Part shown: positions 1-8,407 of the stretch, one piece after another | Layout of the letters: the number at the start of each line of letters is the position of its first letter | Position numbering within the stretch: the stretch's first letter is position 1 | Origin: Phyllobacterium sp. 628 | Lineage (GTDB): Bacteria > Pseudomonadota > Alphaproteobacteria > Rhizobiales > Rhizobiaceae | DNA length: 64,000 bases | NCBI RefSeq assembly: GCF_014189505.1 | Contig: NZ_CP050301.1 | Span: 2,053,501 to 2,117,500, forward strand | Reading direction: 5' to 3' | Position numbers and translations under genes: made by a program | Notes under the pieces: generated by a model | The model's database searches: none | The model's input: only the letters and a program-made list of their open reading frames with translations | What the model was told of the DNA's origin: nothing

Positions 1-206
1 AGATGGTCAAGGCAAAGCCGCGATATGGTGCGCACAAGGAAGGCCTCCTCGCTGCGCACCTGCGACCGGTCGGTCTGGTGCCAGCGAATGAAACCTTCCT
101 GAACGATGTCTTCCGCCTCGGCGACCGATCCAACCATGCGGTATGCAATGCGGATCAGCCGTGGCCGAAGACGGTTGAACGTTTCTGTGGCGTCAGGCTG
201 CGGCAC
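1..206 (-). CDS. ECF sigma factor, ECF41/SigJ-like (partial, N-terminal part)
   Basis: The minus strand reads into the left edge of the window as an uninterrupted frame from a GTG at 204-206. About 68 residues are present. They contain the sigma-70 region 2 signature: a FNRLRPRLIRIAYRMVG stretch followed by SVAEAEDIVQEGF and IRWHQ. This core-binding and -10 recognition segment is typical of ECF41 (SigJ-like) sigma factors. The GTG overlaps the end of the carboxymuconolactone decarboxylase gene upstream, so the two are probably co-transcribed. ECF41 factors are known to sit beside such decarboxylase-like genes, which supports the subgroup call. The rest of the protein, including the expected SnoaL-like C-terminal extension, lies outside the window. 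The start codon is inferred; no ATG is available in frame nearby. Confidence 0.8.
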   Translation of the reverse strand, partial: MPQPDATETFNRLRPRLIRIAYRMVGSVAEAEDIVQEGFIRWHQTDRSQVRSEEAFLVRTISRLCLDH

Positions 207-651
207 TGGCTTTTTCCACGGGATGGATAGCGCGGAAACCGATGGAAATGCGGTTCCAACTGTTGATGGTCACGATCAGCATAGTGAGCTTGACGATCTC
301 CTCTTCGGTGAAATGCTGTTTCAGTGTCTCGAAGTCGCTATCGGGAACATGTGTCTCGGCAACCAGTGTCAGCACTTCGGTCCAGGCGAGAGCGGCACGT
401 TCACGGTCGCTATAAAGCGGTGATTCCTGCCATGCATCAAGCAGGACCAGACGCTGGACGGTCTCGCCGCTTTTGATCGCATCTTTCGAATGCATATCAA
501 TACAATAGGCACAGCCATTGATCTGCGATGCACGCATTTTCACCAGCTCTATGAGGCTGTGTTCCAGCCCGCTTTTCACGACGGTTTCTTCCATCGCAAA
601 CATTGGCTTCATTGTTGCAGCGTAATTGTATGGGTTCAATCTGGCTTTCAT
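193..651 (-). CDS. carboxymuconolactone decarboxylase (AhpD-like) family protein
   Basis: A 152-residue protein with the AhpD/CMD core. The motif CAYCIDMHSKDA carries the CxxC pair and the downstream histidine used by AhpD-like peroxidatic or thiol-disulfide enzymes. The start MKARLNPY at 651 is preferred because a GGAG lies just upstream and homologues begin there; the open frame continues to 771 but that extension is not family-like. The gene overlaps the start of the ECF41-type sigma gene downstream. In that sigma group the decarboxylase-like partner is commonly a regulated target. The substrate cannot be read from sequence; peroxide or other reactive-species defence is plausible inference. 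Confidence 0.88.
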   Translation of the reverse strand: MKARLNPYNYAATMKPMFAMEETVVKSGLEHSLIELVKMRASQINGCAYCIDMHSKDAIKSGETVQRLVLLDAWQESPLYSDRERAALAWTEVLTLVAETHVPDSDFETLKQHFTEEEIVKLTMLIVTINSWNRISIGFRAIHPVEKASAAA

Positions 652-785
652 CATCATCTCCATTGTCTGGCATTCAGTTGCCTGCACACAAGACGAGATG
701 GAAAAGCCGAATGTGACATCGCCCCGGATTTTTTTGAATTCTTTTTCAGAAGGGGAGAATATTGGCGGCAAGCCGCCAATATCAT

Positions 786-1049
786 TTAGAGATGTGTGAC
801 CACGAGGTTGTTCAGTTTGGAGTTTCGAATGGACAGGAACTCGAACACGCCCAATGCTGTCAATGCTGTCAATGCGGGCAGGGCATCGATAATATCCTGT
901 TCGGCCGCAGCCTGATCCTCAGCCGGGGCATCAGGATTGAGCCAGACCCGCGCATTGGCAAGAAACGCACCAACTGTGCCCTTGCGCACCGGAACGTCGT
1001 TGATGTGAACTTGATTGATATCGTCTGGCAGAATGTCTTGAGCACGCAT
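786..1049 (-). CDS. conserved hypothetical protein (87 aa)
   Basis: A small soluble protein starting MRAQDILPDD with a strong AGGAGA ribosome site 6-7 bases upstream of 1049. It has no signal peptide and no membrane segment. The C-terminal third is rich in Ala/Leu, and a 9-base near-repeat in the DNA (around 850-870) encodes an ALTALTAL stretch. It is transcribed divergently from the AraC-type regulator at 1145, with about 95 bases between the starts, so it is a likely target of that regulator. I do not recognise the family. Confidence 0.7.
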   Translation of the reverse strand: MRAQDILPDDINQVHINDVPVRKGTVGAFLANARVWLNPDAPAEDQAAAEQDIIDALPALTALTALGVFEFLSIRNSKLNNLVVTHL

Positions 1050-1144
1050 GATGATCTCCTTTTCGAACGTGATGGGAGCAGACTATGCGTTTACTGGTGG
1101 CTCTGCTATCGTATCCTAGCCAATGAATACCGTGTTGAGGCCAA

Positions 1145-1924
1145 ATGAACGCCTTGATCAGTCCAGAACGGGCTATGTCAGCCAGCGGGCCAATGATTAT
1201 CGCTGCCAAGCAGAAGGAAGGTATTCCCCGGCAGGTGGGTTTTCACGCCCATGCCCGCGGCCAATTGCTGGGTGCCAGCACCGGACTGCTGACCCTTGGA
1301 ACAGCGAAAGGGCAATGGGTGGTACCTGCCATTCATGCGGTTTGGATACCGCCGCATCATCAGCACGCCCTGCGCTCGCATGGGCCGTATTTCGGCTGGA
1401 GTGTCTATGTGGCAGAATCGGAATGCGCCGATCTTCCGGCATCCCCTTGCACATTGCGCAGTTCGGCGCTGTTGCGTGAAGCGGTGAACCGGGCTGCCGT
1501 ATGGAGCGGAGATGATCTGAATGCAGCGCAAGATCGTATCGCGCGCGTCATTCTGGATGAGATTCGCAGCCTGCCGCAGGAGAATCTGGGCTTGCCGCTG
1601 CCCATGGATCCACGGCTTTTGCGCATAGCGCAAACCTTTGCTGACAATCTGCTGGATGAGCGAAAGGCCGGGGAGTGGGCGGATTGGGCCGGTATCCCTG
1701 TCCGCACGCTGACACGCAAATTTGTGATTGAAACCGGATTTACCTTTACGGAATGGCGTCAACGCGCCCGGTTGATGCGGGCTTTGGAACTTTTGGCTTC
1801 CGGAGTTCCAGTAACCACCATAGCGCTCGATGTTGGCTACACCAATATCAGTGCGTTCATCGCCATGTTCAGACGGGTGTTTGGTGTCACACCCACACGC
1901 TATATGGGTAGCAGCGCCGTTTAA
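1145..1924 (+). CDS. AraC family transcriptional regulator, cupin sensor domain
   Basis: 259 residues. The N-terminal half, about residues 25-110, has cupin-like features (HAHARGQLLG, then VVPAIHAVWIPPHHQHAL), with histidines placed as in the effector-binding domain of AraC/CdnR-type regulators. The C-terminal 100 residues hold the double helix-turn-helix, ending in ALDVGYTNISAFIAMFRRVFGVTPTRY, the signature of the second HTH. It probably controls itself and the divergent small gene at 786-1049. Its TAA stop overlaps the stop of the convergent gene at 1921. The effector is unknown. Confidence 0.92.
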   Translation: MNALISPERAMSASGPMIIAAKQKEGIPRQVGFHAHARGQLLGASTGLLTLGTAKGQWVVPAIHAVWIPPHHQHALRSHGPYFGWSVYVAESECADLPASPCTLRSSALLREAVNRAAVWSGDDLNAAQDRIARVILDEIRSLPQENLGLPLPMDPRLLRIAQTFADNLLDERKAGEWADWAGIPVRTLTRKFVIETGFTFTEWRQRARLMRALELLASGVPVTTIALDVGYTNISAFIAMFRRVFGVTPTRYMGSSAV

Positions 1925-2769
1925 TCGCCGTTGACGAAGAAGCGCCAGCGGCCCTTCGGCGTAATGCCGAGACGGTAGAACACATAGGTTCCGAATTGCT
2001 TCATCTCGTCATAATCACCGGCGGTGACAATCTGGAAAAGTTCAACACGCTGCTTGGCATCAAGCTTGTCGAGCGGGTAGGCGAAGAAATATGGCCAGAC
2101 ATAGAGCTCGTCCGGCGTGCCCGCGTCGAGATGCACATAACCGGAATTCAGGATATCGACCGCGATCGCGAGGATTTCCTGGCCTTCCGTGTCACCGGCA
2201 AGGCTTTTGAGGTAGGCAATCGGATCGCCGTCCGTATTATCGGCCAATGACAGCATGGTCATATCGTCGCCCGAGCCTATCAATGGCCGCAAGGCTTCCA
2301 GTGAACCGGATTTAGCCGCAGTAAGGATCAGTTCGCGCATTTTCTGCACCGGGAAGGGCAGCTTGCTGACGTCATATTCGACATGGGGCGGCGGCGATCC
2401 TTCAGGCACATTGGGCAATGCAGGGTTGCTGCGTGCACCAGCGTCGTCTTGCTTGGCAGCCGGAGCCTCGGGTGCTTTCTTATCTGGCGTTGCGGCCGGG
2501 GCTGCAGGCTTTTCAGGTGCTGCCGCTGGTTTGGTCTCGGAAGCGGCTGGCGCTGGTGTTGCCGGAGGTGCAGCCACGGGAGCTTTTTCACCATCGGGTT
2601 TGGCAGGGGCTGTTTCGGCAGCCTTTGGCAGCTCTTCCTTCTTGATCTCGCTTAGCGCCAGCTGAACCGGCGTATCAATTCCGGCTGCATAGGCAGGAAC
2701 AGCGCAGACGCAAAGGGCTGCGGCTAAAAATCCTGTTCTGGTGATCACGGAAGCGAGCTTTTCGAGCAT
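1921..2769 (-). CDS. secreted protein with Ala/Pro-rich linker, unknown function
   Basis: 282 residues. Residues 1-28 form a signal peptide ending in AYAAG. A low-complexity linker rich in Ala, Pro and Lys (about 45-120) follows, then a compact domain of about 150 residues (from VEYDVSKLPFPVQKM to GRWRFFVNGD) that I recognise only as a conserved exported protein of Hyphomicrobiales. The ATG at 2769 has an AGGTGAT ribosome site; an in-frame GTG at 2781 is less likely. The stop is shared in overlap with the convergent regulator gene. The architecture fits a periplasmic protein on a flexible tether. Confidence 0.8.
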   Translation of the reverse strand: MLEKLASVITRTGFLAAALCVCAVPAYAAGIDTPVQLALSEIKKEELPKAAETAPAKPDGEKAPVAAPPATPAPAASETKPAAAPEKPAAPAATPDKKAPEAPAAKQDDAGARSNPALPNVPEGSPPPHVEYDVSKLPFPVQKMRELILTAAKSGSLEALRPLIGSGDDMTMLSLADNTDGDPIAYLKSLAGDTEGQEILAIAVDILNSGYVHLDAGTPDELYVWPYFFAYPLDKLDAKQRVELFQIVTAGDYDEMKQFGTYVFYRLGITPKGRWRFFVNGD

Positions 2770-2793
2770 ATAAAGGATCACCTGGAAGTTAAA

Positions 2794-3051
2794 TTATTGC
2801 AGGACGCGATTCGCGGAAAATTCACCTGCAGAAATACGTTCACGCAACGCCTCAAGCAAGGTCAACGCGGACACTTCGCCGTTATCGCGGATCAATTCGA
2901 TCAACGCGGTCGTAAATGCAGCTTCCGCCATAATCTCAGGCTCGATGCCCTCAAGCGTGCCATCTGCCCAGACTTCATTCTGATATTCGATCGCAACCAG
3001 CTTTTTTTCTTCTGCAACCAACTTATCGAGGTCTGCCGATGTCATGTTCAT
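2794..3051 (-). CDS. conserved hypothetical protein (85 aa)
   Basis: A small acidic, helical, soluble protein beginning MNMTSADLDKL. The ATG at 3051 follows an AGGATG ribosome site; the frame also opens at 3078 but without a site. It ends 24 bases before the start of the secreted protein gene and points the same way, so the two probably form an operon. No motif that I can assign; no catalytic residues or membrane segment are visible. Confidence 0.7.
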   Translation of the reverse strand: MNMTSADLDKLVAEEKKLVAIEYQNEVWADGTLEGIEPEIMAEAAFTTALIELIRDNGEVSALTLLEALRERISAGEFSANRVLQ

Positions 3052-3154
3052 GATTATACCATCCTTGGCCGAAGCCAATTCTTAAACTGCCGCTAAACAA
3101 TACCATAAGTTTTGCTTAAAATGCGGTCCTTTGGCTTCAACAGTTAAAGCCTGG

Positions 3155-3523
3155 TTAATTTCCATAGCCCGATATGATCTCCGAAGAAAGCCTTTCTCCT
3201 TCGATCTGATAGCGGTCAATCGCCGCAATCGCCTGGCTCGTACAGGTCGTATAAGTCTCGGTAAAAGTCCGGTAGCCCCTATTGAAGCTGGCCACCAGCC
3301 GCGCCCGCCGGGCAGGGTCGGGATTTTCCGCCGCCAGCAGGGAATCCATCCGGTCGCGCCACTGGCTGCTTTTCTCGCCGCACAGGTTACGCAATGAGTG
3401 AATGGATCCCATCACTTCTGCCAGACGAATGAGTTTTGTTTCATACAGGGGATCGACCGCATAGGCGGGTAAAGCAGTGGCGATTGCCAGCACGAATGCG
3501 GATATCAATGCTTTGCAGCGCAC
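3155..3523 (-). CDS. TIGR02301 family secreted protein
   Basis: 122 residues from a GTG start with AAGG about ten bases upstream. A signal peptide occupies about residues 1-22 (LPAYAV). The mature part contains LRNLCGEKSSQWRDRMDSLL, RLVASFNRGYRTF and TTCTSQA. I match these to the alphaproteobacterial family TIGR02301, a conserved periplasmic protein of unknown function, including its pair of conserved cysteines. Length fits the family. Confidence 0.8.
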   Translation of the reverse strand: MRCKALISAFVLAIATALPAYAVDPLYETKLIRLAEVMGSIHSLRNLCGEKSSQWRDRMDSLLAAENPDPARRARLVASFNRGYRTFTETYTTCTSQAIAAIDRYQIEGERLSSEIISGYGN

Positions 3524-3607
3524 GAATTTGCCTTGTTACGGTGGATTCCCCTACCGATGGTTGTGGCTGGAAAGCAAGGCGTCTTCAAGGCGCAAAACCC
3601 TGTGCCC

Positions 3608-4039
3608 TCAACTTTTAAACTGCTTTGCCAGCAGATGAGCCATTTCAAGCACGCTTTCGGTCACGTCAAACGCAGCCATTTCCTTAAGTGTCAGCCAATG
3701 CACAGCGGCTGCATCGTCCGCCGCAACAGCGTCGCCGGTCGCATCATGCACGAGAAAAACCGCAAGGTGGTATGCTTTAGGCGCAGGAAATTCCGGTGTC
3801 GAATAATCAAAGACCACCGTGTTGAGATACGATACCTCTGTCGCCCGGATGCCGGTTTCTTCAAAAAGCTCGCGAATGGCTGCTGTTTGCGGCGCTTCGC
3901 CGTCTTCGCGCCGCCCGCCCGGAAAGGCCAGCCAGCCCTTAGACGGCTCACGCCCGCGCTCGACGAGCAAAAATGCCCCGTCGCGAATACAGACAGCTGA
4001 AACGCCGTCAACATCAGGGGAAAGCGGAATCTGTGCCAT
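3608..4039 (-). CDS. Nudix hydrolase
   Basis: About 143 residues. A complete Nudix box is visible: a Gly, five residues, Glu, seven residues, then RELFEETGI, matching the GX5EX7REUXEEXGU consensus that binds the catalytic metal. Nudix enzymes cleave nucleoside diphosphates linked to another group. The sequence resembles the small ADP-ribose or (d)NTP type, but substrate cannot be fixed. The ATG at 4039 is chosen (MAQIPLSPD); a GTG at 4081 would add 14 residues without family similarity. It diverges from the SRAP gene, with a palindromic repeat element between them. Confidence 0.92.
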   Translation of the reverse strand: MAQIPLSPDVDGVSAVCIRDGAFLLVERGREPSKGWLAFPGGRREDGEAPQTAAIRELFEETGIRATEVSYLNTVVFDYSTPEFPAPKAYHLAVFLVHDATGDAVAADDAAAVHWLTLKEMAAFDVTESVLEMAHLLAKQFKS

Positions 4040-4111
4040 CTGGTAGGGGTATGTTGCGGTTGACGTTTTGACAAGGGGCACGGCGGGTGGTTGGACCGAT
4101 GGTGCCGCCAG

Positions 4112-4298
4112 TTATCTCCCCCTTGCGGGGGAGAAAGCGATTTCAGCATCTTAGCGAGCGCAGCGAAGCTCAAGTGCTAGAAATCGCAAGAGAGGGGAAT
4201 TCGTTAAACCAGTTTACCCCCTCTCTTGGATTTTCTAAGGATTTAGCGAAGAGGCTAAATCCAAGAAAATCCGTTCTCTCCCGCAGGGGGAGAGATAA
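4112..4298. repeat. 187-bp palindromic repeat, family 1, copy A
   Basis: Terminal inverted repeat: TTATCTCCCCCTTGCGGGGG at the left, and its near reverse complement ending GAGATAA at the right. The interior has two further nested palindromes: one around GATTTCAGCATCTTAGCG, and one around TTGGATTTTCTAAGGATTTA with its reverse complement downstream. Near-identical copies lie at 11595-11773 (same orientation) and 33838-34023 (opposite orientation). No coding potential. The structure is that of a MITE-like or other non-autonomous mobile palindrome. Confidence 0.9.
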
Positions 4299-4433
4299 TC
4301 AGTGCCAGTATGACCCGCATTTTCCTCTAAGGCGAGATTCTTTGGCTTATGGAAGATCGCAAACTCGATCTTGACCCGGCATGACAAATGCGGATGATCG
4401 CCCCTTCCAAAATCAAATTCAGGCTCTCATTGC

Positions 4434-5198
4434 ATGTGCGGACGTTTTGCCCTTCTCGGAACACCGGAAGAAATCGAAGCTTTGCTGGGCTTGATGGAGC
4501 TCGAAGACTTTCCTCCACGTTTCAATATAGCGCCGACGCAGCCTGTCCTGATGATCGTCTCGGGCGAAACGCCGCCGCCCGGCAGCAACCGTCCCGACCG
4601 GCAGGCACTGCTCGTGCGCTGGGGTTTCATTCCGGGCTGGGTCAAGGACACCAGCACTTATCCATTGATGATCAATGCCCGTTCGGAAACCGCCATCGAG
4701 AAAGCATCGTTCAAGACTGCCATGCGCCACCGCCGCGCGCTGATCCCGGCCTCGGGTTTTTATGAATGGCGGCGCGACGGCAAGAACAAGTCGCAAGCCT
4801 TCTGGATTCGACCCAAACATGGCGGCGTCATTGCCTTCGCCGGGCTTTACGAGCCCTGGGGTAATGCAGAAGGCTCGGAAATGGATACGGGCGCTATTTT
4901 GACCACAAGCGCCAATGAAACGCTGCGCCCGATCCATGACCGTATGCCGGTCGTCATCGAACCGAAGGATTTCAGCCGCTGGCTTGATTGCAAGACACAG
5001 GAGCCGCGCCACGTGGCAGACCTGCTGAAACCGGCTCAGGCTGATTTCTTTGAAGCCATTCCCGTTTCGGACAAGGTCAACAAGGTTGCCAATATGGGGC
5101 CTGATATTCAGGAAAGAGTGGCTGAAGGCTTACAGGACGCCAAAAAACCGGTGCGGCAAAAGCCGCCGGAGCCTGATGATCAGATGAAACTCTTCTGA
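4434..5198 (+). CDS. SRAP domain protein (YedK/HMCES-like), abasic-site shield
   Basis: 254 residues beginning MCGRFAL, so the second residue is the catalytic cysteine. After Met removal it forms a thiazolidine crosslink to abasic sites in single-stranded DNA. Other SRAP hallmarks are present: RFNIAPTQ, the WGFIPGW block, NARSETA, the RRALIPASGFYEW block with the active Glu, and PIHDRMPVV with the active His. The tail (about 215-254) is charged and Pro-rich. It stands alone on the plus strand downstream of repeat copy A. Confidence 0.96.
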   Translation: MCGRFALLGTPEEIEALLGLMELEDFPPRFNIAPTQPVLMIVSGETPPPGSNRPDRQALLVRWGFIPGWVKDTSTYPLMINARSETAIEKASFKTAMRHRRALIPASGFYEWRRDGKNKSQAFWIRPKHGGVIAFAGLYEPWGNAEGSEMDTGAILTTSANETLRPIHDRMPVVIEPKDFSRWLDCKTQEPRHVADLLKPAQADFFEAIPVSDKVNKVANMGPDIQERVAEGLQDAKKPVRQKPPEPDDQMKLF

Positions 5199-5241
5199 TT
5201 TATAACCCTCCGCCCATACTCGACATTTCAGGATTTATCCC

Positions 5242-5856
5242 ATGTTCTCCGCCACTCTATCCGGTTTCCTTCTTGGTGCCTCGCTGATTATCGCCATTGG
5301 CGCGCAAAATGCCTTCATCCTGCGTCAGGGGCTCCTGCAGCAGCATGTTTTCATATTGAGCCTGATTTGCGCTCTGTCCGATGCGTTGTTGATCACCGCC
5401 GGTGTGGCCGGTCTCGGCACTCTTATCGCCCGGTCGCCAACACTCATTTCCGTTGTTACACTCGGCGGTGCTGCATTCCTGTTCTGGTATGCCTCGGTCG
5501 CGTTCCGCCGTGCGCTCAAGCCGGAAGCCATGCAGGCGGCAAAGTCAGGTGAGGGGTCGCTGAAGGCGGCAATCGCCACCGTTCTCGCACTCACGTTCCT
5601 CAATCCGCATGTCTATTTGGATACGGTGGTCTTGCTTGGAGGCCTGTCGGCGCGTTTCGAAGGCGTGAACCGTGTGGCCTATGGCGGCGGCGCGGCAGTG
5701 GCCTCCTTCGTCTGGTTCTTTGGCCTCGGCTACGGAGCAAGGCTGTTGCAGCCGGTTTTTGCAAAGCCGGCCGCATGGCGCGTTCTTGATGTTCTGATCG
5801 GCCTGGTAATGGCCGGGATAGCTCTCAGTCTGTTAGTCCGTTTCCTGAACGCTTGA
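5242..5856 (+). CDS. LysE/ArgO family amino acid exporter
   Basis: 204 residues with about six hydrophobic segments. The N-terminal GASLIIAIGAQNAFILRQG is the LysE/ArgO signature, and TFLNPHVYLDTVVLLGG carries the conserved NPHVYLD motif of the Lys/Arg exporters rather than the RhtB branch. It should export basic amino acids through the inner membrane. It starts 43 bases after the SRAP gene with AGGAT upstream. No LysG-type regulator is adjacent. Confidence 0.93.
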   Translation: MFSATLSGFLLGASLIIAIGAQNAFILRQGLLQQHVFILSLICALSDALLITAGVAGLGTLIARSPTLISVVTLGGAAFLFWYASVAFRRALKPEAMQAAKSGEGSLKAAIATVLALTFLNPHVYLDTVVLLGGLSARFEGVNRVAYGGGAAVASFVWFFGLGYGARLLQPVFAKPAAWRVLDVLIGLVMAGIALSLLVRFLNA

Positions 5857-6000
5857 AACGAGGTTCATGAGCGGGCGCTGGCGTGGCTTGGTCATGACAG
5901 CAGCTTGAACCGCTGCCGGGCCAATCGCGCGGTATTGGGCAGCAAGATGATCGGCGAAAACGGTGTCGCGGGCTTTGGCCGCTACGGAAGTGTTGGTCAT
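5833..6000 (-). CDS. small conserved protein (55 aa), tentative
   Basis: A minus-strand frame starting MTNTSVAAKARDTVFADHL with CAGGA seven to ten bases upstream. It overlaps the last 24 bases of the exporter gene in convergent orientation. The helical N-terminal segment looks protein-like, and I believe similar short proteins occur near cysS in relatives, but that is recollection, not proof. The frame could be extended to 6081 without support. Function unknown. Confidence 0.45.
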   Translation of the reverse strand: MTNTSVAAKARDTVFADHLAAQYRAIGPAAVQAAVMTKPRQRPLMNLVSSVQETD

Positions 6001-6172
6001 TTGTCCGGTCCTGTAAGCGGGGACAATTCCCCGTTGATCTGGGAAGCAGGAATCCCGGTCAATTGGGCCGGAAAAAGGCACTTTCCGGGAGGATTTTGGG
6101 CTTTCCGGTTAATTTGCATTAACCAATTCAAAACCGATAAATTTGTCACACCGGTCTGCTGACACGTGGCGC

Positions 6173-6201
6173 TTGACGTGCGGCTCCCGCTCAACCATAA
6201 A
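6173..6201 (+). promoter_or_regulatory. candidate sigma-70 promoter for cysS
   Basis: TTGACG at 6173-6178 and CATAAA at 6196-6201 are separated by 17 bases, a fair match to the alphaproteobacterial housekeeping consensus. They stand about 180 bases before the cysS start. The 6001-6384 interval otherwise holds no gene that I can support. Confidence 0.35.
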
Positions 6202-6384
6202 TGCAATCATGAAAACGTCGTCCGTAACGATTATTACCTGTCGGATTATTATCAGCTAGCCCTTCGCTGGCCCGGCCGTTTTCGTCTCAAAATTTGATCC
6301 AAAGATGTGAAACGCACCGGTCGCCAGACCAGCGTAATAATATGCGTTTTTACGATTGAAACCTGTAAATTTGAGATCAAAGAC

Positions 6385-7842
6385 ATGCCGCAGACACTGA
6401 GCCTCTACAACACGCTCACCCGCACGAAGGAAACCTTCGTGCCGATCGACGCCCAAAACGTGCGTATGTATGTCTGCGGTCCCACCGTTTATGACTATGC
6501 CCATATCGGCAATGCGCGGCCTGTCATCGTGTTCGATGTGCTGTTCCGGCTGCTGCGTCACATCTATGGCGACCAGCGCGTGACCTATGTGCGCAACATC
6601 ACCGACGTCGATGACAAGATCAACGCCCGCGCGGCGCGTGACTATCCGGATATGCCTTTGAACGAGGCAATCCGCGTGGTCACCGACAAGACCAATGCGC
6701 AGTTTCAGGCGGATGTGAAGGCTCTGGGCAATCTTGAGCCTTCGGATCAGCCGCGTGCAACGGATTACATCAAAGAGATGGTCGCCATGATTGACCGTCT
6801 TATCGAACAGGGCGTTGCCTATGTCGCTGATGGTCATGTGCTGTTTTCGCCATCGGCCATGAATGCGCGCAAGGGGCCGCCCTATGGTCTGCTCGCCCGC
6901 CGCTCGGCCGATGATATGCTGGCTGGCGCACGGGTGGATGTCGCCTCCTACAAGCGCGATGAGATGGATTTTGTTCTGTGGAAGCCATCCAAGGTGGATG
7001 AGCCCGGCTGGCCATCGCCTGCGGGCATTGAAGGATTGGGCCGCCCCGGCTGGCATATCGAATGCTCCGCCATGTCGATGGCAAAACTGCTGGAGCCATT
7101 CGGCGGCGGGCTTTATTGCGACGATCCGATGAAGAACATCTTCGATATTCATGCCGGCGGCATTGATCTTGTCTTTCCGCACCATGAAAACGAGATCGCC
7201 CAGTCATGCTGCGCATTTGGCACGGACCGGATGGCCAATATCTGGATGCACAATGGCTTCCTGCAGGTCGAAGGCCAGAAAATGGCCAAGAGCGCGGGCA
7301 ACTTCTTCACGATCAATGAATTGCTGGAGACGAAAGTCTTTGGTGATCGCAAATGGCCCGGTGAAGTGCTGCGTCTGGCGATGCTCATGACCAACTACCG
7401 CGAACCGATTGATTTTACCGTCAACCGGCTTGAGGAAGCCGAGAATATTCTGGTCAAGGCGCGCGAATATGTCGGTGACGCACCCATTGGTGTTATCCCC
7501 GATGATGCCATCACCATCCTGTCCGACGATCTGGCAACACCAAGCCTGATCAACTGGCTGGCTGCAATCCGGAAATCTGGTTCAGTCAGCCCGGAGGATT
7601 ACCGTGCTGCATTTGCCTTGCTTGGCGTCAATGTCGCAGGCCCGTCGGCGGCTGATCTGTCCGATGCCTTCAAGGTTGAGCTTGACGCAAAGATCAGCGA
7701 CCGCCTGTCGCTGCTTGCAGCCAAAAGCTTTGCTGAAGCGGATCGTATTCGCGACGAACTGCTGGAAAAAGGCATCCAACTGAAGGACGGCAAGGATCCG
7801 CAGACCGGCGAGCGCGTGACAACGTGGGAGATGAAACGGTGA
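6385..7842 (+). CDS. cysS: cysteinyl-tRNA synthetase
   Basis: 485 residues, start [13 protein letters not shown]. Class I synthetase motifs are clear: [13 protein letters not shown] near residue 30 (zinc-binding Cys plus the HIGH-equivalent HIGN), WHIECSAMS and HENE for zinc and cysteine binding, and KMAKSAGN as the KMSKS loop. The C-terminal helical domain binds the anticodon. It charges tRNA-Cys and is essential. The frame opens earlier (6307), but the ATG at 6385 matches the family. A family-2 palindrome follows 14 bases after the stop. Confidence 0.98.
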   Translation: MPQTLSLYNTLTRTKETFVPIDAQNVRMYVCGPTVYDYAHIGNARPVIVFDVLFRLLRHIYGDQRVTYVRNITDVDDKINARAARDYPDMPLNEAIRVVTDKTNAQFQADVKALGNLEPSDQPRATDYIKEMVAMIDRLIEQGVAYVADGHVLFSPSAMNARKGPPYGLLARRSADDMLAGARVDVASYKRDEMDFVLWKPSKVDEPGWPSPAGIEGLGRPGWHIECSAMSMAKLLEPFGGGLYCDDPMKNIFDIHAGGIDLVFPHHENEIAQSCCAFGTDRMANIWMHNGFLQVEGQKMAKSAGNFFTINELLETKVFGDRKWPGEVLRLAMLMTNYREPIDFTVNRLEEAENILVKAREYVGDAPIGVIPDDAITILSDDLATPSLINWLAAIRKSGSVSPEDYRAAFALLGVNVAGPSAADLSDAFKVELDAKISDRLSLLAAKSFAEADRIRDELLEKGIQLKDGKDPQTGERVTTWEMKR

Positions 7843-7856
7843 TATTGGCGCTGCTT

Positions 7857-8017
7857 CACCCCCTCTGTCCTGTCGGACATCTCCCCCACAAGGGGGGAGA
7901 TCAGCTTTCATTGCCATTTTGCCTGGTTCTGAAACATTGGAAATCGAGCGGTTAATTCAATGCCAATGTGATCTCCCCCCTTGTGGGGGGAGATGCCCGA
8001 CAGGGCAGAGGGGGGTG
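7857..8017. repeat. 161-bp palindromic repeat, family 2, copy A
   Basis: Left arm CACCCCCTCTGTCCTGTCGG followed by ACATCTCCCCCACAAGGGGG; the right arm is its near-perfect reverse complement ending in CAGAGGGGGGTG. The centre of about 50 bases differs from the second copy at 41245-41405, while the arms are conserved. Small internal stems (CCCCCACAAGGGGG type) lie in each arm. It separates cysS from the DUF559 gene. Confidence 0.9.
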
Positions 8018-8023
8018 AGCAAT

Positions 8024-8407
8024 ATGCCGTCACATGCGCCCATCCCTCGCAAAATGCGCAGCAATGCCAAGTCAATGCGCAAGGCATTGACCGATGCCGA
8101 GCTGAAACTCTGGAATGCGGTACGTGCGCACCGATTGATGGGACTAAGCTTTAAAAGGCAAATGCCCATCGCGGGTTATATCGTTGATTTTGCTTGTCCT
8201 GCACGTCGTGTGATTGTCGAGCTTGATGGTTCGCAGCATGGTGATGATGATCGATTGATTTATGATCAGAAAAGAACTGAGCGCTTGGCATCTGACGGCT
8301 GGACCGTCTTGCGCTTCTGGAATGACGATGTTGTGCGGGATATCGAGGGCGTATGCCAGCATATCGTTCGTGTTGCGCTGAATGGGAGGCAGAGCCATGA
8401 GTCTTGA
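8024..8407 (+). CDS. DUF559 domain protein (PD-(D/E)XK endonuclease-like)
   Basis: 127 residues. A basic N-terminus leads to LTDAELKLWNAVRAHRL, then GLSFKRQMPIAGYIVDFAC and RRVIVELDGSQHG, and finally GWTVLRFWNDDV. The D-x(n)-ExDG arrangement with Q/H is the active-site pattern of DUF559, a Vsr-related nuclease fold. The start MPSHAPIPRKMR at 8024 is chosen because the upstream open frame merely reads through the palindromic repeat. Its stop overlaps the next start by 11 bases. Biological role unknown; these genes are common and often stand alone. Confidence 0.88.
   Translation: MPSHAPIPRKMRSNAKSMRKALTDAELKLWNAVRAHRLMGLSFKRQMPIAGYIVDFACPARRVIVELDGSQHGDDDRLIYDQKRTERLASDGWTVLRFWNDDVVRDIEGVCQHIVRVALNGRQSHES

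Noticed and set aside
842..875. Tandem CAATGCTGT repeat as a regulatory satellite
   Set aside because: It is only two to three short units inside a coding region and is explained by an Ala-Leu-Thr repeat in the small protein.
6001..6384. T-box or other tRNA-sensing leader before cysS
   Set aside because: No T-box sequence (TGGnACCGCG-like) and such leaders are not expected in Alphaproteobacteria.
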